A stretch of 64,000 nucleotides of DNA, taken from contig NZ_AWTC01000014.1 of NCBI RefSeq assembly GCF_000497245.1, forward strand, positions 20,558-84,557, in the 5' to 3' direction. The first letter of the stretch is position 1; each line of letters starts with the position of its first letter. The notes under the pieces are model-generated. The model saw only the letters and a list, made by a program, of their open reading frames with translations. It was not told where the DNA came from and ran no database searches. The stretch comes from Sporolactobacillus laevolacticus DSM 442 (GTDB lineage Bacteria > Bacillota > Bacilli > Bacillales > Sporolactobacillaceae). Below are positions 57,623 through 64,000 of the stretch, one piece after another. The position numbers were made by a program, and so were the translations under genes.

Positions 57623-57783
57623 TGATTCGCGAAAAATCATCCAACAACAAATTTTATCCGACATTGGTAAGTCGGATTAAGTCGAAAAAAACACAATTGT
57701 AGAGAATTACCTGTTTATTGGAAGAAAATGAAAGAAAAAAATAGATTAAAGCAAAAAAGAATAAAAAGGAAACTCTTTCCCCT

Positions 57784-57790
57784 TGTCGAA
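57784..57790 (+). promoter_or_regulatory. 0A box upstream of spo0A
   Basis: TGTCGAA matches the Spo0A core site, 40 nt before the spo0A start. AGGAAAC at 57766 and GAAAAG about 14 nt later could be a sigma-H promoter overlapping it. This is consistent with known autoregulation of spo0A. Confidence 0.55.
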
Positions 57791-57829
57791 AAGATAACAT
57801 GTAGAACTTTTGACGAGGGGGATTTTGTG

Positions 57830-58642
57830 TTGCAAACAATAAAGGTCTGCTTGACAGATGACAACCAGGAATTGATTATGCTGATTTCAGAGTACTTGAA
57901 AACACAAGATGATATTGAAGTGATCGGAACAGCGAGCAACGGCCAGGATTGTCTGGAGATGTTGAAAACAATATCGCCTGATGTTCTGTTATTAGATATC
58001 ATTATGCCTCATCTGGATGGTCTTGGTGTGTTAGAACAAATTCATTCAAATCCTGATCTGCCGAAGCCAAGTATTATTATGCTCACAGCATTTGGGCAAG
58101 AGGACGTTACAAAAAAGGCAGTTGAATACGGCGCGTCCTATTTTATTTTGAAACCGTTTGATATGGCTAATTTAGCAAATCATATTCGCCAAGTCGCTGG
58201 AAAAAAGGATTTGAATCCTGTATTTTCGACTCATTCAAAGACACAACGCCCCTCTGCATCCGATAAAAATCACGATCTTAACGCCAGCATTACCGATATT
58301 ATTCATGAAATAGGTGTCCCAGCTCATATCAAAGGTTATATGTATCTACGCGAAGCCATTTCAATGGTTTACCATGATATTGAACTGCTCGGCTCAATAA
58401 CCAAAGTCCTTTATCCGGATATTGCAAAGAAATACAAGACAACACCAAGCCGAGTAGAACGTGCCATTCGCCATGCAATTGAAGTAGCCTGGAGCCGTGG
58501 GAATGTTGAATCTATTTCAAATTTGTTCGGTTATACTGTATCTATGTCTAAAGCCAAGCCAACCAATAGTGAATTCATTGCAATGGTCGCCGATAAGCTC
58601 AGAATCGAAAATCGTGCGGAAGAATCGATGAAGATCTTATGA
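57830..58642 (+). CDS. spo0A: Sporulation master regulator Spo0A
   Basis: The 270-aa response regulator has acidic-pocket Asp10-Asp11, phospho-acceptor Asp56 in [12 protein letters not shown], and a C-terminal DNA-binding domain with [22 protein letters not shown]. The TTG at 57830 gives residue numbers identical to B. subtilis Spo0A and is 9 nt from GAGGGGG. The GTG at 57827 is the alternative. It controls entry into sporulation. Confidence 0.95.
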   Translation: MQTIKVCLTDDNQELIMLISEYLKTQDDIEVIGTASNGQDCLEMLKTISPDVLLLDIIMPHLDGLGVLEQIHSNPDLPKPSIIMLTAFGQEDVTKKAVEYGASYFILKPFDMANLANHIRQVAGKKDLNPVFSTHSKTQRPSASDKNHDLNASITDIIHEIGVPAHIKGYMYLREAISMVYHDIELLGSITKVLYPDIAKKYKTTPSRVERAIRHAIEVAWSRGNVESISNLFGYTVSMSKAKPTNSEFIAMVADKLRIENRAEESMKIL

Positions 58643-59016
58643 TTGAGGCAGTGATTTGGTGATTACAGCGATGTCATCAATGAACTTCTCCTTATTCAAT
58701 TCATCCGACTACAAATTAATTTTAGCAAATGAACATCTTCAATTTATTGGTATGAGAATCCAGTAAAAGGAGGTGTTTTTATTATTGAATCCATTACTAC
58801 ATTGACAATCCAAATTATGCAAGAAACAAAAAAAATCTGCATGAAACATTAATTCTATGATATAGTGTATTTTGTCGAAAAAATTTTGCTTGCCGCTTTC
58901 TTTTTATGACGTACATAATGTCAAGTGTTGAAAACATAAATAGTCCGTTTGAGTAGAACATTATGTTAGCGCTTCTTTCATTGGAATCATGGCAAAGCTT
59001 GAAAGGTGTTGGAATT
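58643..59016. other. Intergenic region with 0A-box candidate
   Basis: No gene is supported. TGTCGAA lies at 58873-58879, upstream of the GRP transporter. An AAAGGAGGTG at 58766-58775 is followed by no ATG/GTG/TTG frame longer than six codons. Confidence 0.4.
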
Positions 59017-59880
59017 TTGACTGGTCTTTTAATTTCACTCATTCCGGCTCTCCTGTGGGGGACGCTTCCACTTGTTAGCGCGAAAGTGGGGGGGACGCCG
59101 CATCATCAAGTATTCGGAATGACGATTGGTGCTTTATTATTTTCAGTGGCGGTTTTTTTTATCGTGCCGCCAGAATTAAATGCGACGGTTGTGGTCGTCA
59201 GTTTCATTTCCGGTTTATGCTGGGCATTTGGTCAGTTTTACCAATTTGCGGCAATGAAAGCAATCGGTGTCTCGAAAACGATGCCCTTGTCAACAGGAAT
59301 GCAACTTGCTGGTGCAGCGGTCTGTGGCATTGTTATCTTTCACGAATGGGATACGGCATTCAGAATGATCTTAGGGCTTACCGCTTTAGTTCTGATTGTG
59401 ATCGGAGTATTATTTACTTCGAAAGAGAAAAGAAATTCTCCAGACCAGAAGACAAACACAATGGTTAAGGGCATTTTTTTGATTGTCTTGTCAACACTAG
59501 GTTATGTATCGTATATTGTTATTTTGCGCTCCTTCCAAATTGATGGCTGGTCTGCGATTTTCCCGCAATCAATCGGAATGATCCTTGGTGCAGTTGTTAT
59601 GTCAGGAAAAAGAGTGAAATCGCTTTATAACAGGCATACAGCTTATAATATCGTCTCCGGTTTTATGTGGGCTGGAGGGAATATCTCGTTATTGATTGCG
59701 ACAAAATTAGAGGGGATAGCAATCAGTTTCTCAATGTCTCAGATAGGAACTGTGCTTTCTACCCTTGGCGGCATCTTTATCCTTGGAGAAAAGAAAACGA
59801 AAAATCAGATGGTACTTCTAATGATTGGATGCATTTTAATCATCTTAGGCGGCGTTCTTTTAGGGTTTACAAAAGGATAA
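59017..59880 (+). CDS. GRP-family sugar transporter (GlcU/RbsU-like)
   Basis: The 287-aa protein has ten membrane helices, opening ISLIPALLWGTLPLVSAKVGG and containing FGQFYQFAAMKAIGVSKTMPLSTGMQL. These are signatures of the glucose/ribose porter family, which imports sugar by proton symport. TTG 59017 with AAGGTG 8 nt upstream gives the family's usual N-terminus. An ATG at 58963 would add 18 residues. A Spo0A box candidate lies upstream. Confidence 0.85.
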   Translation: MTGLLISLIPALLWGTLPLVSAKVGGTPHHQVFGMTIGALLFSVAVFFIVPPELNATVVVVSFISGLCWAFGQFYQFAAMKAIGVSKTMPLSTGMQLAGAAVCGIVIFHEWDTAFRMILGLTALVLIVIGVLFTSKEKRNSPDQKTNTMVKGIFLIVLSTLGYVSYIVILRSFQIDGWSAIFPQSIGMILGAVVMSGKRVKSLYNRHTAYNIVSGFMWAGGNISLLIATKLEGIAISFSMSQIGTVLSTLGGIFILGEKKTKNQMVLLMIGCILIILGGVLLGFTKG

Positions 59881-60088
59881 TCCGTATCGTTAATTTATGA
59901 CTGACCTAATTTTTTCATGGTTTAGTCATGACATGAGCGGAAATGAATGATAAAATGTAAATAAGCTTTTTGAAGAATCTTGTCATCTGATAAGATGAAA
60001 ACGGTTCTTTAAAGGAAATTGCAGGTCAATTCATTATTGAATCCTGTTCAATTTAAATATTATGTAGATGAATGGAGCGAGTTGAAAA

Positions 60089-60358
60089 ATGGAAAAAACG
60101 TATGTTGTCACTGATGAAACTGGTATTCACGCACGCCCAGCAACCGTGCTTGTAAGTGAAGCAAGCAAATTCGAATCGAACATCAACATCGAATACAATG
60201 GCAAGAAAGCGAACCTGAAGAGCATTATGGGTGTTATGGCTCTCGGCATTATGCAAGGCGCTGAATTCAAGATTGTTTCTGAAGGCTCAGATGCTGACGA
60301 AGCATCTGCTGCAATTGGCAATGTTATTGCAGCACAGGGCATCGGCAAAGAAAAATAA
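60089..60358 (+). CDS. ptsH: Phosphocarrier protein HPr
   Basis: The 89-aa HPr has the PEP-dependent phosphorylation site His14 in TGIHARPAT and the HPr-kinase site Ser45 in LKSIMGVMALG (equal to His15 and Ser46 of the usual numbering). It therefore serves both PTS sugar uptake and catabolite repression with CcpA. GGAGCGAG precedes the ATG. ptsI is not next to it, unlike in most Bacilli, and a terminator follows. Confidence 0.95.
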   Translation: MEKTYVVTDETGIHARPATVLVSEASKFESNINIEYNGKKANLKSIMGVMALGIMQGAEFKIVSEGSDADEASAAIGNVIAAQGIGKEK

Positions 60359-60370
60359 TGCTCACTATAT

Positions 60371-60416
60371 AAAAAGCGGCGGTTTGAGTATCAACCTCAA
60401 ATCGTCGCTTTTTTTC
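60371..60416. terminator. Convergent terminator
   Basis: AAAAAGCGGCGGTTTGAG pairs with CTCAAATCGTCGCTTTTT (one mismatch), between ptsH and minus-strand yidC2. Confidence 0.88.
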
Positions 60417-60432
60417 ATGCATTTATTCGTTA

Positions 60433-61125
60433 TTAGTTTTGAGCAACAGCTACGCGTTTTTCCTTGCGGTTCAACATAAGATGTGAAAAATATGTCTGCC
60501 CGATTAAGAACAGCCCGCCAACAACCCAATATAGGGGTAAAGCGGCTGATGTTGAAAGTGATGCAAAGACAATCATAATCGGTGACATAAGACCAATCCA
60601 TTGTAAAGAGCTTTGTTGCTGTTCTGCTCCAACCATTGGCATAAGCTTTTGGCTGATTCTAAACTGCAGAAAATAGACAACACCTGCGATAATCGTCAGA
60701 ATGAGATCAGTATGGCCAAGACTGAACCAAAGAAATCGATGAGCCGCAATTTCATGCGAACTCCTTATCGCATAATAGAAACCCATCAGAATAGGCATTT
60801 GAACAATAATCGGGAGACATCCAACTGCTGAAAATGGATTGACATTATGCTTTTTGTACAGTGCCATCATTTCCATTTGGATTTTCTGTTTTTCCGATGT
60901 ATCTTTGGCATCAGCCATCTTTTTTTGAATTGCAGTCAATTCAGGTTTGATCTTGTCCATCTTTTTCCTCATATCGAACTGCCGAAGGTATTGGCGTACC
61001 ATTAATGGTCCCAAAATGAGTCGGATCATGAGTGTCAGGATAATAATCGCAATTCCGTAATTGTGCCCGAAAAAAGCGGCAGTGCTTTGAATCATTAATG
61101 TAAAAGGTTCTATAAACGAACTCAT
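60433..61125 (-). CDS. yidC2: Membrane protein insertase YidC2 (YqjG-like)
   Basis: The 230-aa YidC/Oxa1 protein has five membrane segments, the conserved Arg in IIILTLMIRLILGPLMVRQ (helix 1), the cytosolic charged hairpin, and NPFSAVGCLPIIVQMPILMGFYYAI. It inserts and folds membrane proteins. The typical lipoprotein signal with a lipobox is absent, and the protein begins directly before helix 1. GGGAGG (61135-61143 arm) precedes ATG 61125, but this SD can be hidden in a hairpin formed with the leader ORF upstream, as for B. subtilis mifM-yidC2. Confidence 0.9.
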   Translation of the reverse strand: MSSFIEPFTLMIQSTAAFFGHNYGIAIIILTLMIRLILGPLMVRQYLRQFDMRKKMDKIKPELTAIQKKMADAKDTSEKQKIQMEMMALYKKHNVNPFSAVGCLPIIVQMPILMGFYYAIRSSHEIAAHRFLWFSLGHTDLILTIIAGVVYFLQFRISQKLMPMVGAEQQQSSLQWIGLMSPIMIVFASLSTSAALPLYWVVGGLFLIGQTYFSHLMLNRKEKRVAVAQN

Positions 61126-61134
61126 AGTGATGGT

Positions 61135-61189
61135 CCTCCCAGCTAGTGATCAATCAATATCAGTGGATTGAAAGCATTGTGCTGAGAGG
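61135..61189 (-). promoter_or_regulatory. SD-sequestering hairpin before yidC2
   Basis: On the minus strand CCTCTCAGC (61189-61181), inside the last codons of the leader ORF, can pair over 9 bp (one G-U) with GCTGGGAGG (61143-61135), which contains the yidC2 SD. The loop is 37 nt. A ribosome stalled on the leader would keep the 5' arm unpaired and expose the SD. Confidence 0.75.
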
Positions 61190-61459
61190 CGCGCAGTTGT
61201 CTTCTGAATCATTCGTTCCCGATTCTTTTCGCTTAATCGTCCGCACTAGGCGAAAAGCAAAGTGATTGTGCTCCCATGAAATGGGCTTGGGTCTTAAAGC
61301 GTATTTAGTGTAGCTACTCATGTTGTTGTGCAAATGAGCACTGAATCTTCCTCGTTCAGAACTGAGTGAGGTTTGAATCATTTGAAATGAGAGTTCCAGT
61401 ACGATCAATAAGGTCGGAAATAGTGGATCATTCAGAAGATATGCAAGAAGATCGAGCGT
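61160..61459 (-). CDS. MifM-like regulatory leader peptide candidate
   Basis: The frame ends at 61160, 34 nt before yidC2. It encodes about 99 aa if started at 61459. The first 30 residues are hydrophobic (LLAYLLNDPLFPTLLIVLEL), followed by a basic/polar middle and a C-terminal stretch FRLVRTIKRKESGTNDSEDN. That order (membrane segment, basic part, acidic NDxED near the end) resembles B. subtilis MifM, which arrests ribosomes when YidC activity is low and then permits yidC2 translation. The only well-spaced codon after AGGTGA (61471-61466) is an ACG. Without it the first standard start is TTG 61408, with no SD, which would remove most of the hydrophobic segment. Confidence 0.65.
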   Translation of the reverse strand, partial: TLDLLAYLLNDPLFPTLLIVLELSFQMIQTSLSSERGRFSAHLHNNMSSYTKYALRPKPISWEHNHFAFRLVRTIKRKESGTNDSEDNCAPLSTMLSIH

Positions 61460-61552
61460 GCCGTATCACCTGCCTTTTTGAAAGCCGATTAATGTAATCA
61501 TACCACTAATTAGGGATTTCGTTGACCGCTGTTTATTCATTCAAGCATAAAT

Positions 61553-61583
61553 AACCCCCCGCCAAGTCAATGCGGGGGGTTAA
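61553..61583 (-). terminator. Terminator after cidB
   Basis: AACCCCCCGC-N9-GCGGGGGGTT lies directly below the minus-strand cidB stop, followed by T-rich sequence on that strand. Confidence 0.85.
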
Positions 61584-61590
61584 TATATGA

Positions 61591-62271
61591 TTACAGAAGG
61601 ATGAGCGGAGTCAGTATCGGCGCAAAAACAAGGGTGAATATTGCGGCTAGCACCATTGCCAGACTAGCGGCAGCTCCTTCCTCACTGCCAAATTCAAGTG
61701 CCTTTGATGTACCTGCTCCGTGAGCGCCCATACCTAATAAGAGCCCTTTTGCTAATTTTTCTTGAATGTGTAAATAACGAATAACCATAGGTCCAAGGAT
61801 AAGTCCGGAAATTCCAGTGACAATGACAAAGATAGCAGTCATTGTCGGCATCCCTCCGATATCTACCGAAACTGCCATGGCAATCGGTGTCGTGATCGAT
61901 CTAGGCAAGAGACTGAGCAGATAATGGTCATTCAAACGGACAACATGACTGAACAGCCCTGAGCTTACAATGGCAATGGTGACCCCTGCAGTCATGCTAA
62001 TTGCTATGATTTTCGCGTATTTTTTCATGACCTTGCGAAATTTGTAGAGTGGAATAGCAAAACCGACAACAGCTGGTTGAAGCAAATTGCTGAGCCAGCG
62101 TCCGCCGCTGTCATAGTCTGAATAGTCAATGTGGAAGCCAACCAGCATTGATGAGAGAATGCAAGGAGCTATAAGAAGCGGCGAAAGAAAAGCAAACCTA
62201 ACCTTTTTGTATAACTGTTTCGACAGATAATACACCAAAACCGTAAGCAAGATGCAAATAAACGCGATCAT
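61591..62271 (-). CDS. cidB: LrgB/CidB-family membrane protein
   Basis: The 226-aa protein has about seven membrane helices. Its LrgB signatures are LLQPAVVGFAIPLYKFR, SLLPRSITTPIAMAVS and GMGAHGAGTSKALEFGSEEGAAASLAMVLAA. With CidA/LrgA it forms a holin-like or pyruvate-transport system linked to overflow metabolism. It overlaps the cidA stop by 4 nt (translational coupling). Confidence 0.88.
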   Translation of the reverse strand: MIAFICILLTVLVYYLSKQLYKKVRFAFLSPLLIAPCILSSMLVGFHIDYSDYDSGGRWLSNLLQPAVVGFAIPLYKFRKVMKKYAKIIAISMTAGVTIAIVSSGLFSHVVRLNDHYLLSLLPRSITTPIAMAVSVDIGGMPTMTAIFVIVTGISGLILGPMVIRYLHIQEKLAKGLLLGMGAHGAGTSKALEFGSEEGAAASLAMVLAAIFTLVFAPILTPLILL

Positions 62272-62654
62272 CTTCCAATCTCTCCTTTTTTATTTGCCAG
62301 CCTACGTATCGAGTATTGGGCGACAAGGCCAGTCACAACCATTACTGTAATTGTGCTTAATAAAATCACGATAAGAAATTGCGAGCCATGTTGTAGAATT
62401 TCATTCTTATACTGAATGATCGCTACGGCAGAGGGAATGAAGAAAAGCAGCATCTCCGACATGAGAAAGCTTGCGCCAAGTTCTACCGCCGACAATTTCA
62501 GAACCTTGAAATGCAAGAGGCAAAGAACGATAAACAATCCGACAATGCTCCCGGAAATAGGCAAATGAAGCCATTTGGCAAGAAGATTGCCAAGCAGTGC
62601 AAATAGATACAGGTAACCAACCTGAAGAATCGTGTTAAGAAACTTCTTTAACAA
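62268..62654 (-). CDS. cidA: LrgA/CidA holin-like protein
   Basis: The 128-aa protein has four membrane helices with the family segments LHLPISGSIVGLFIVLCLL, FLMSEMLLFFIPSAVAI and a basic C-terminus. It is paired with cidB and divergent from a LysR regulator, as in the ywbI-ywbH-ywbG cluster of B. subtilis. Confidence 0.88.
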   Translation of the reverse strand: MLKKFLNTILQVGYLYLFALLGNLLAKWLHLPISGSIVGLFIVLCLLHFKVLKLSAVELGASFLMSEMLLFFIPSAVAIIQYKNEILQHGSQFLIVILLSTITVMVVTGLVAQYSIRRLANKKGEIGR

Positions 62655-62689
62655 ATTACAGACACTTCCTTATAAGTTAGACAAACAAT

Positions 62690-62705
62690 TGTGATCTATG
62701 TCACA
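62690..62705. promoter_or_regulatory. CRP/Fnr-type palindrome between cidA and the LysR gene
   Basis: TGTGATCTATGTCACA is a perfect TGTGA-N6-TCACA site, the consensus bound by B. subtilis Fnr and E. coli CRP. It lies in the divergent promoter region. On the minus strand TTGTAC and TATAAT (18 nt apart) place the cidA start next to it. Confidence 0.65.
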
Positions 62706-62792
62706 GTGTATTATACAAAAGTTGAAAATACAGGTACAATAGATTTCGGGAATACAATTATTCCAAACAACTATAGCCTGGAGGCGAAGAAA

Positions 62793-63686
62793 ACGGACAT
62801 TAAGCACCTTCATTATTTTCTAGAAGTAGCTGTGAGGAAAAGTTTCACAAAAGCAGCACATCATTTATATGTAACACAACCTACCATAAGTAAAATGGTA
62901 AGAGATATAGAAGATGAACTTGGTATGGTCCTTCTTGATCGTACCGGGAAAGAAATAGAGTTGACTGATGCCGGAAAAATTGTGTTTGAACAGTCACAGA
63001 AAATTGTGCAATCCTTTGCTCATCTCTCTGATGAATTAAGTGATCTTACTCATGCAAGGCGGGGAAAGCTAACGATCGGTCTTCCGCCTATGATTGGTAT
63101 TCAATTTTTTCCTAGTATACTTAGCAGCTTTCGCAAAAATTTTCCTGGAATTGATTTGCACATAGCAGAATATGGTGCGAAGAAAGTTGCAGATTGTGTG
63201 TCGGAAGGATTATTGGAAGTGGGAGCTACAGTTGGCAATTTTGATGAAGAATTATTTAATTCATTTGTCTTCTTTGAGGATTCTATTCGTCTTGTCGTAC
63301 ATACATCAAGCCCGCTCGCCAAAAGAAGCAGCGTACGTATAAAAGATCTTAGCGATGAATCGTTTATTCTGTTCCCAGATGAATTTTCACTGCGTGGGAT
63401 GATTATTAAATGTTGTGATCGAGCAGGTTTTCAGCCACGAATCGTTTTTGAAAGCTCACAGTGGGAATTTATGGCCAAAATGGTCTCCGAAGGGTTCGGT
63501 ATTGCATTTTTGCCTGAAAGTATTATTAGCAAGTTGGAACATGAGACAGAATCTCTTGTAACTCTTCCTCTAGAAGATAGTGAGCTTAATTGGCGGTTGT
63601 CGATGATATGGAAGAAAAACCACTATCTTTCTTTTGCAGCAAGAACATGGATTTCTGAATCGCGGGCAGTTTTATTGAATAGTTGA
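62793..63686 (+). CDS. cidR: LysR-family regulator CidR (YwbI-like)
   Basis: This LysR protein of about 297 aa has the helix-turn-helix KHLHYFLEVAVRKSFTKAAHHLYVTQPTISKMVRDIEDELG and a substrate-binding domain from about residue 90. It is divergent from cidAB and probably activates it. The best start is ACG 62793, since GGAGG (62780-62784) lies 8 nt upstream and homologues begin MDIKHLHYF. A GTG at 62691 would give 34 extra residues, has no SD and lies in the palindrome. Either a non-canonical ACG start is used or an ATG has mutated. Confidence 0.8.
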   Translation, partial: TDIKHLHYFLEVAVRKSFTKAAHHLYVTQPTISKMVRDIEDELGMVLLDRTGKEIELTDAGKIVFEQSQKIVQSFAHLSDELSDLTHARRGKLTIGLPPMIGIQFFPSILSSFRKNFPGIDLHIAEYGAKKVADCVSEGLLEVGATVGNFDEELFNSFVFFEDSIRLVVHTSSPLAKRSSVRIKDLSDESFILFPDEFSLRGMIIKCCDRAGFQPRIVFESSQWEFMAKMVSEGFGIAFLPESIISKLEHETESLVTLPLEDSELNWRLSMIWKKNHYLSFAARTWISESRAVLLNS

Positions 63687-63735
63687 TTGATCTGTTAATT
63701 AATAATGTTGATTTATATTTTTGAAAAAATAATTG

Positions 63736-63764
63736 TTGACAGTTATTCTCGTGGGTGATATATT
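63736..63764 (+). promoter_or_regulatory. rrn promoter P1
   Basis: TTGACA (63736-63741), 17 nt and TATATT (63759-63764) form the first of three tandem sigma-A promoters. Confidence 0.75.
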
Positions 63765-63797
63765 ATTAAAGCTGTCGCTGAGACATTGATCTTAGTG

Positions 63798-63826
63798 TTG
63801 ACAAGATAATGGACAGCTGGTATAAT
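63798..63826 (+). promoter_or_regulatory. rrn promoter P2
   Basis: TTGACA (63798-63803), 17 nt and TATAAT (63821-63826) form a perfect consensus promoter. Confidence 0.85.
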
Positions 63827-63852
63827 AACCGATGAATCATCAAAAATATCAA

Positions 63853-63881
63853 TTGACAAAGAATAGATTGTTTGATAGACT
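63853..63881 (+). promoter_or_regulatory. rrn promoter P3
   Basis: TTGACA (63853-63858), 17 nt and TAGACT (63876-63881) form the third promoter. Confidence 0.7.
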
Positions 63882-63914
63882 GTTCAAGTTGTCTTTTGAT
63901 TAGATGATCAATAA

Positions 63915-63930
63915 TGTTCCTTGAAAACTG
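63915..63930 (+). promoter_or_regulatory. boxA-like element of an rRNA leader
   Basis: TGTTCCTTGAAAACTG matches the Bacillus rRNA leader boxA (TGTTCTTTGAAAACT). With the three promoters, it indicates that a 16S rRNA gene starts just beyond position 64000. Confidence 0.75.
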
Positions 63931-64000
63931 AACAAAAGCCAAGCGTGATTTAAAAGGGCAAACCCCTAATAAATTCAAAATTGCTATGGATCTTATGAAC

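Noticed and set aside
57656..57680. Hairpin TCCGAC/GTCGGA after spoIVB as a terminator
   Set aside because: It is short, with no T run on the coding strand.
58766..58855. Small gene after a strong SD-like AAAGGAGGTG
   Set aside because: The only frame of any length would need an ATT start and gives 24 residues with no recognisable feature. The TTG frame ends after six codons.
62691..62792. GTG-initiated longer form of the LysR regulator
   Set aside because: It lacks an SD, overlaps the CRP/Fnr palindrome and adds a segment that homologues lack.
1..64000. CRISPR arrays, tRNA genes or prophage modules
   Set aside because: No regularly spaced direct repeats, tRNA cloverleaf or phage structural genes were recognised. 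The rRNA genes themselves lie outside the window.

Overview
The window reads as chromosomal DNA of a spore-forming, low-to-moderate G+C Firmicute of the Bacillales. It carries the spoIIIA operon, spoIVB, spo0A, an OLE RNA with its partner protein OapA, and a gene order from comG to spo0A that follows the Bacillus subtilis yqg-yqh-yqi region. The mix of Bacillus-type genes with OLE RNA and several synteny losses suggests a deep relative such as a Sporolactobacillaceae-type genus. That placement is inference.

Region 1 (1-23.4 kb) is accessory and metabolic. It holds a DUF4064 protein, a short-chain dehydrogenase remnant, an HxlR regulator divergent from an MFS exporter, and a dehydrogenase divergent from a frameshifted LysR regulator. 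Next comes an mhq quinone-stress locus: an in-frame hydrolase/DUF896/dioxygenase fusion, mhqR and a DoxX protein, each with an MhqR-type operator. The rest includes a HAD phosphatase, GNAT, PAP2, pncB, a frameshifted P-loop kinase with an MFS transporter, an SgrR-like regulator, exoA, an OYE-family reductase, an iron-type alcohol dehydrogenase, a 2-hydroxyacid dehydrogenase, an M23 peptidoglycan hydrolase and an orphan glgD.

Region 2 (23.5-58.6 kb) is the conserved backbone: mgsR, comGA-comGB (the rest of comG is absent), yqhG-yqhH, a glycine riboswitch with gcvT-gcvPA-gcvPB, yqhL, mntR, yqhO, yqhP-yqhQ, yqhR, efp, spoIIIAA-AH, accB-accC, yqhY, nusB, folD, xseA-xseB, ispA, OLE RNA, oapA, dxs, tlyA, recN, spoIVB and spo0A. 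Compared with B. subtilis, comGC-GG, aroQ, papA, yqhV and ahrC are missing from their usual places.

Region 3 (58.7-64 kb) has a GRP-family sugar transporter, a lone ptsH, and a yidC2-type insertase. The insertase is preceded by a MifM-like leader ORF whose last codons can pair with the yidC2 Shine-Dalgarno sequence. Then come cidAB-like genes with a divergent LysR regulator, and three tandem sigma-A promoters plus a boxA leading into an rRNA operon that begins just beyond the window.

The most notable items are the OLE RNA/OapA pair, the MifM-like arrest-leader candidate, the triple-domain mhq fusion, and two adjacent genes whose best-placed start codon is ACG.
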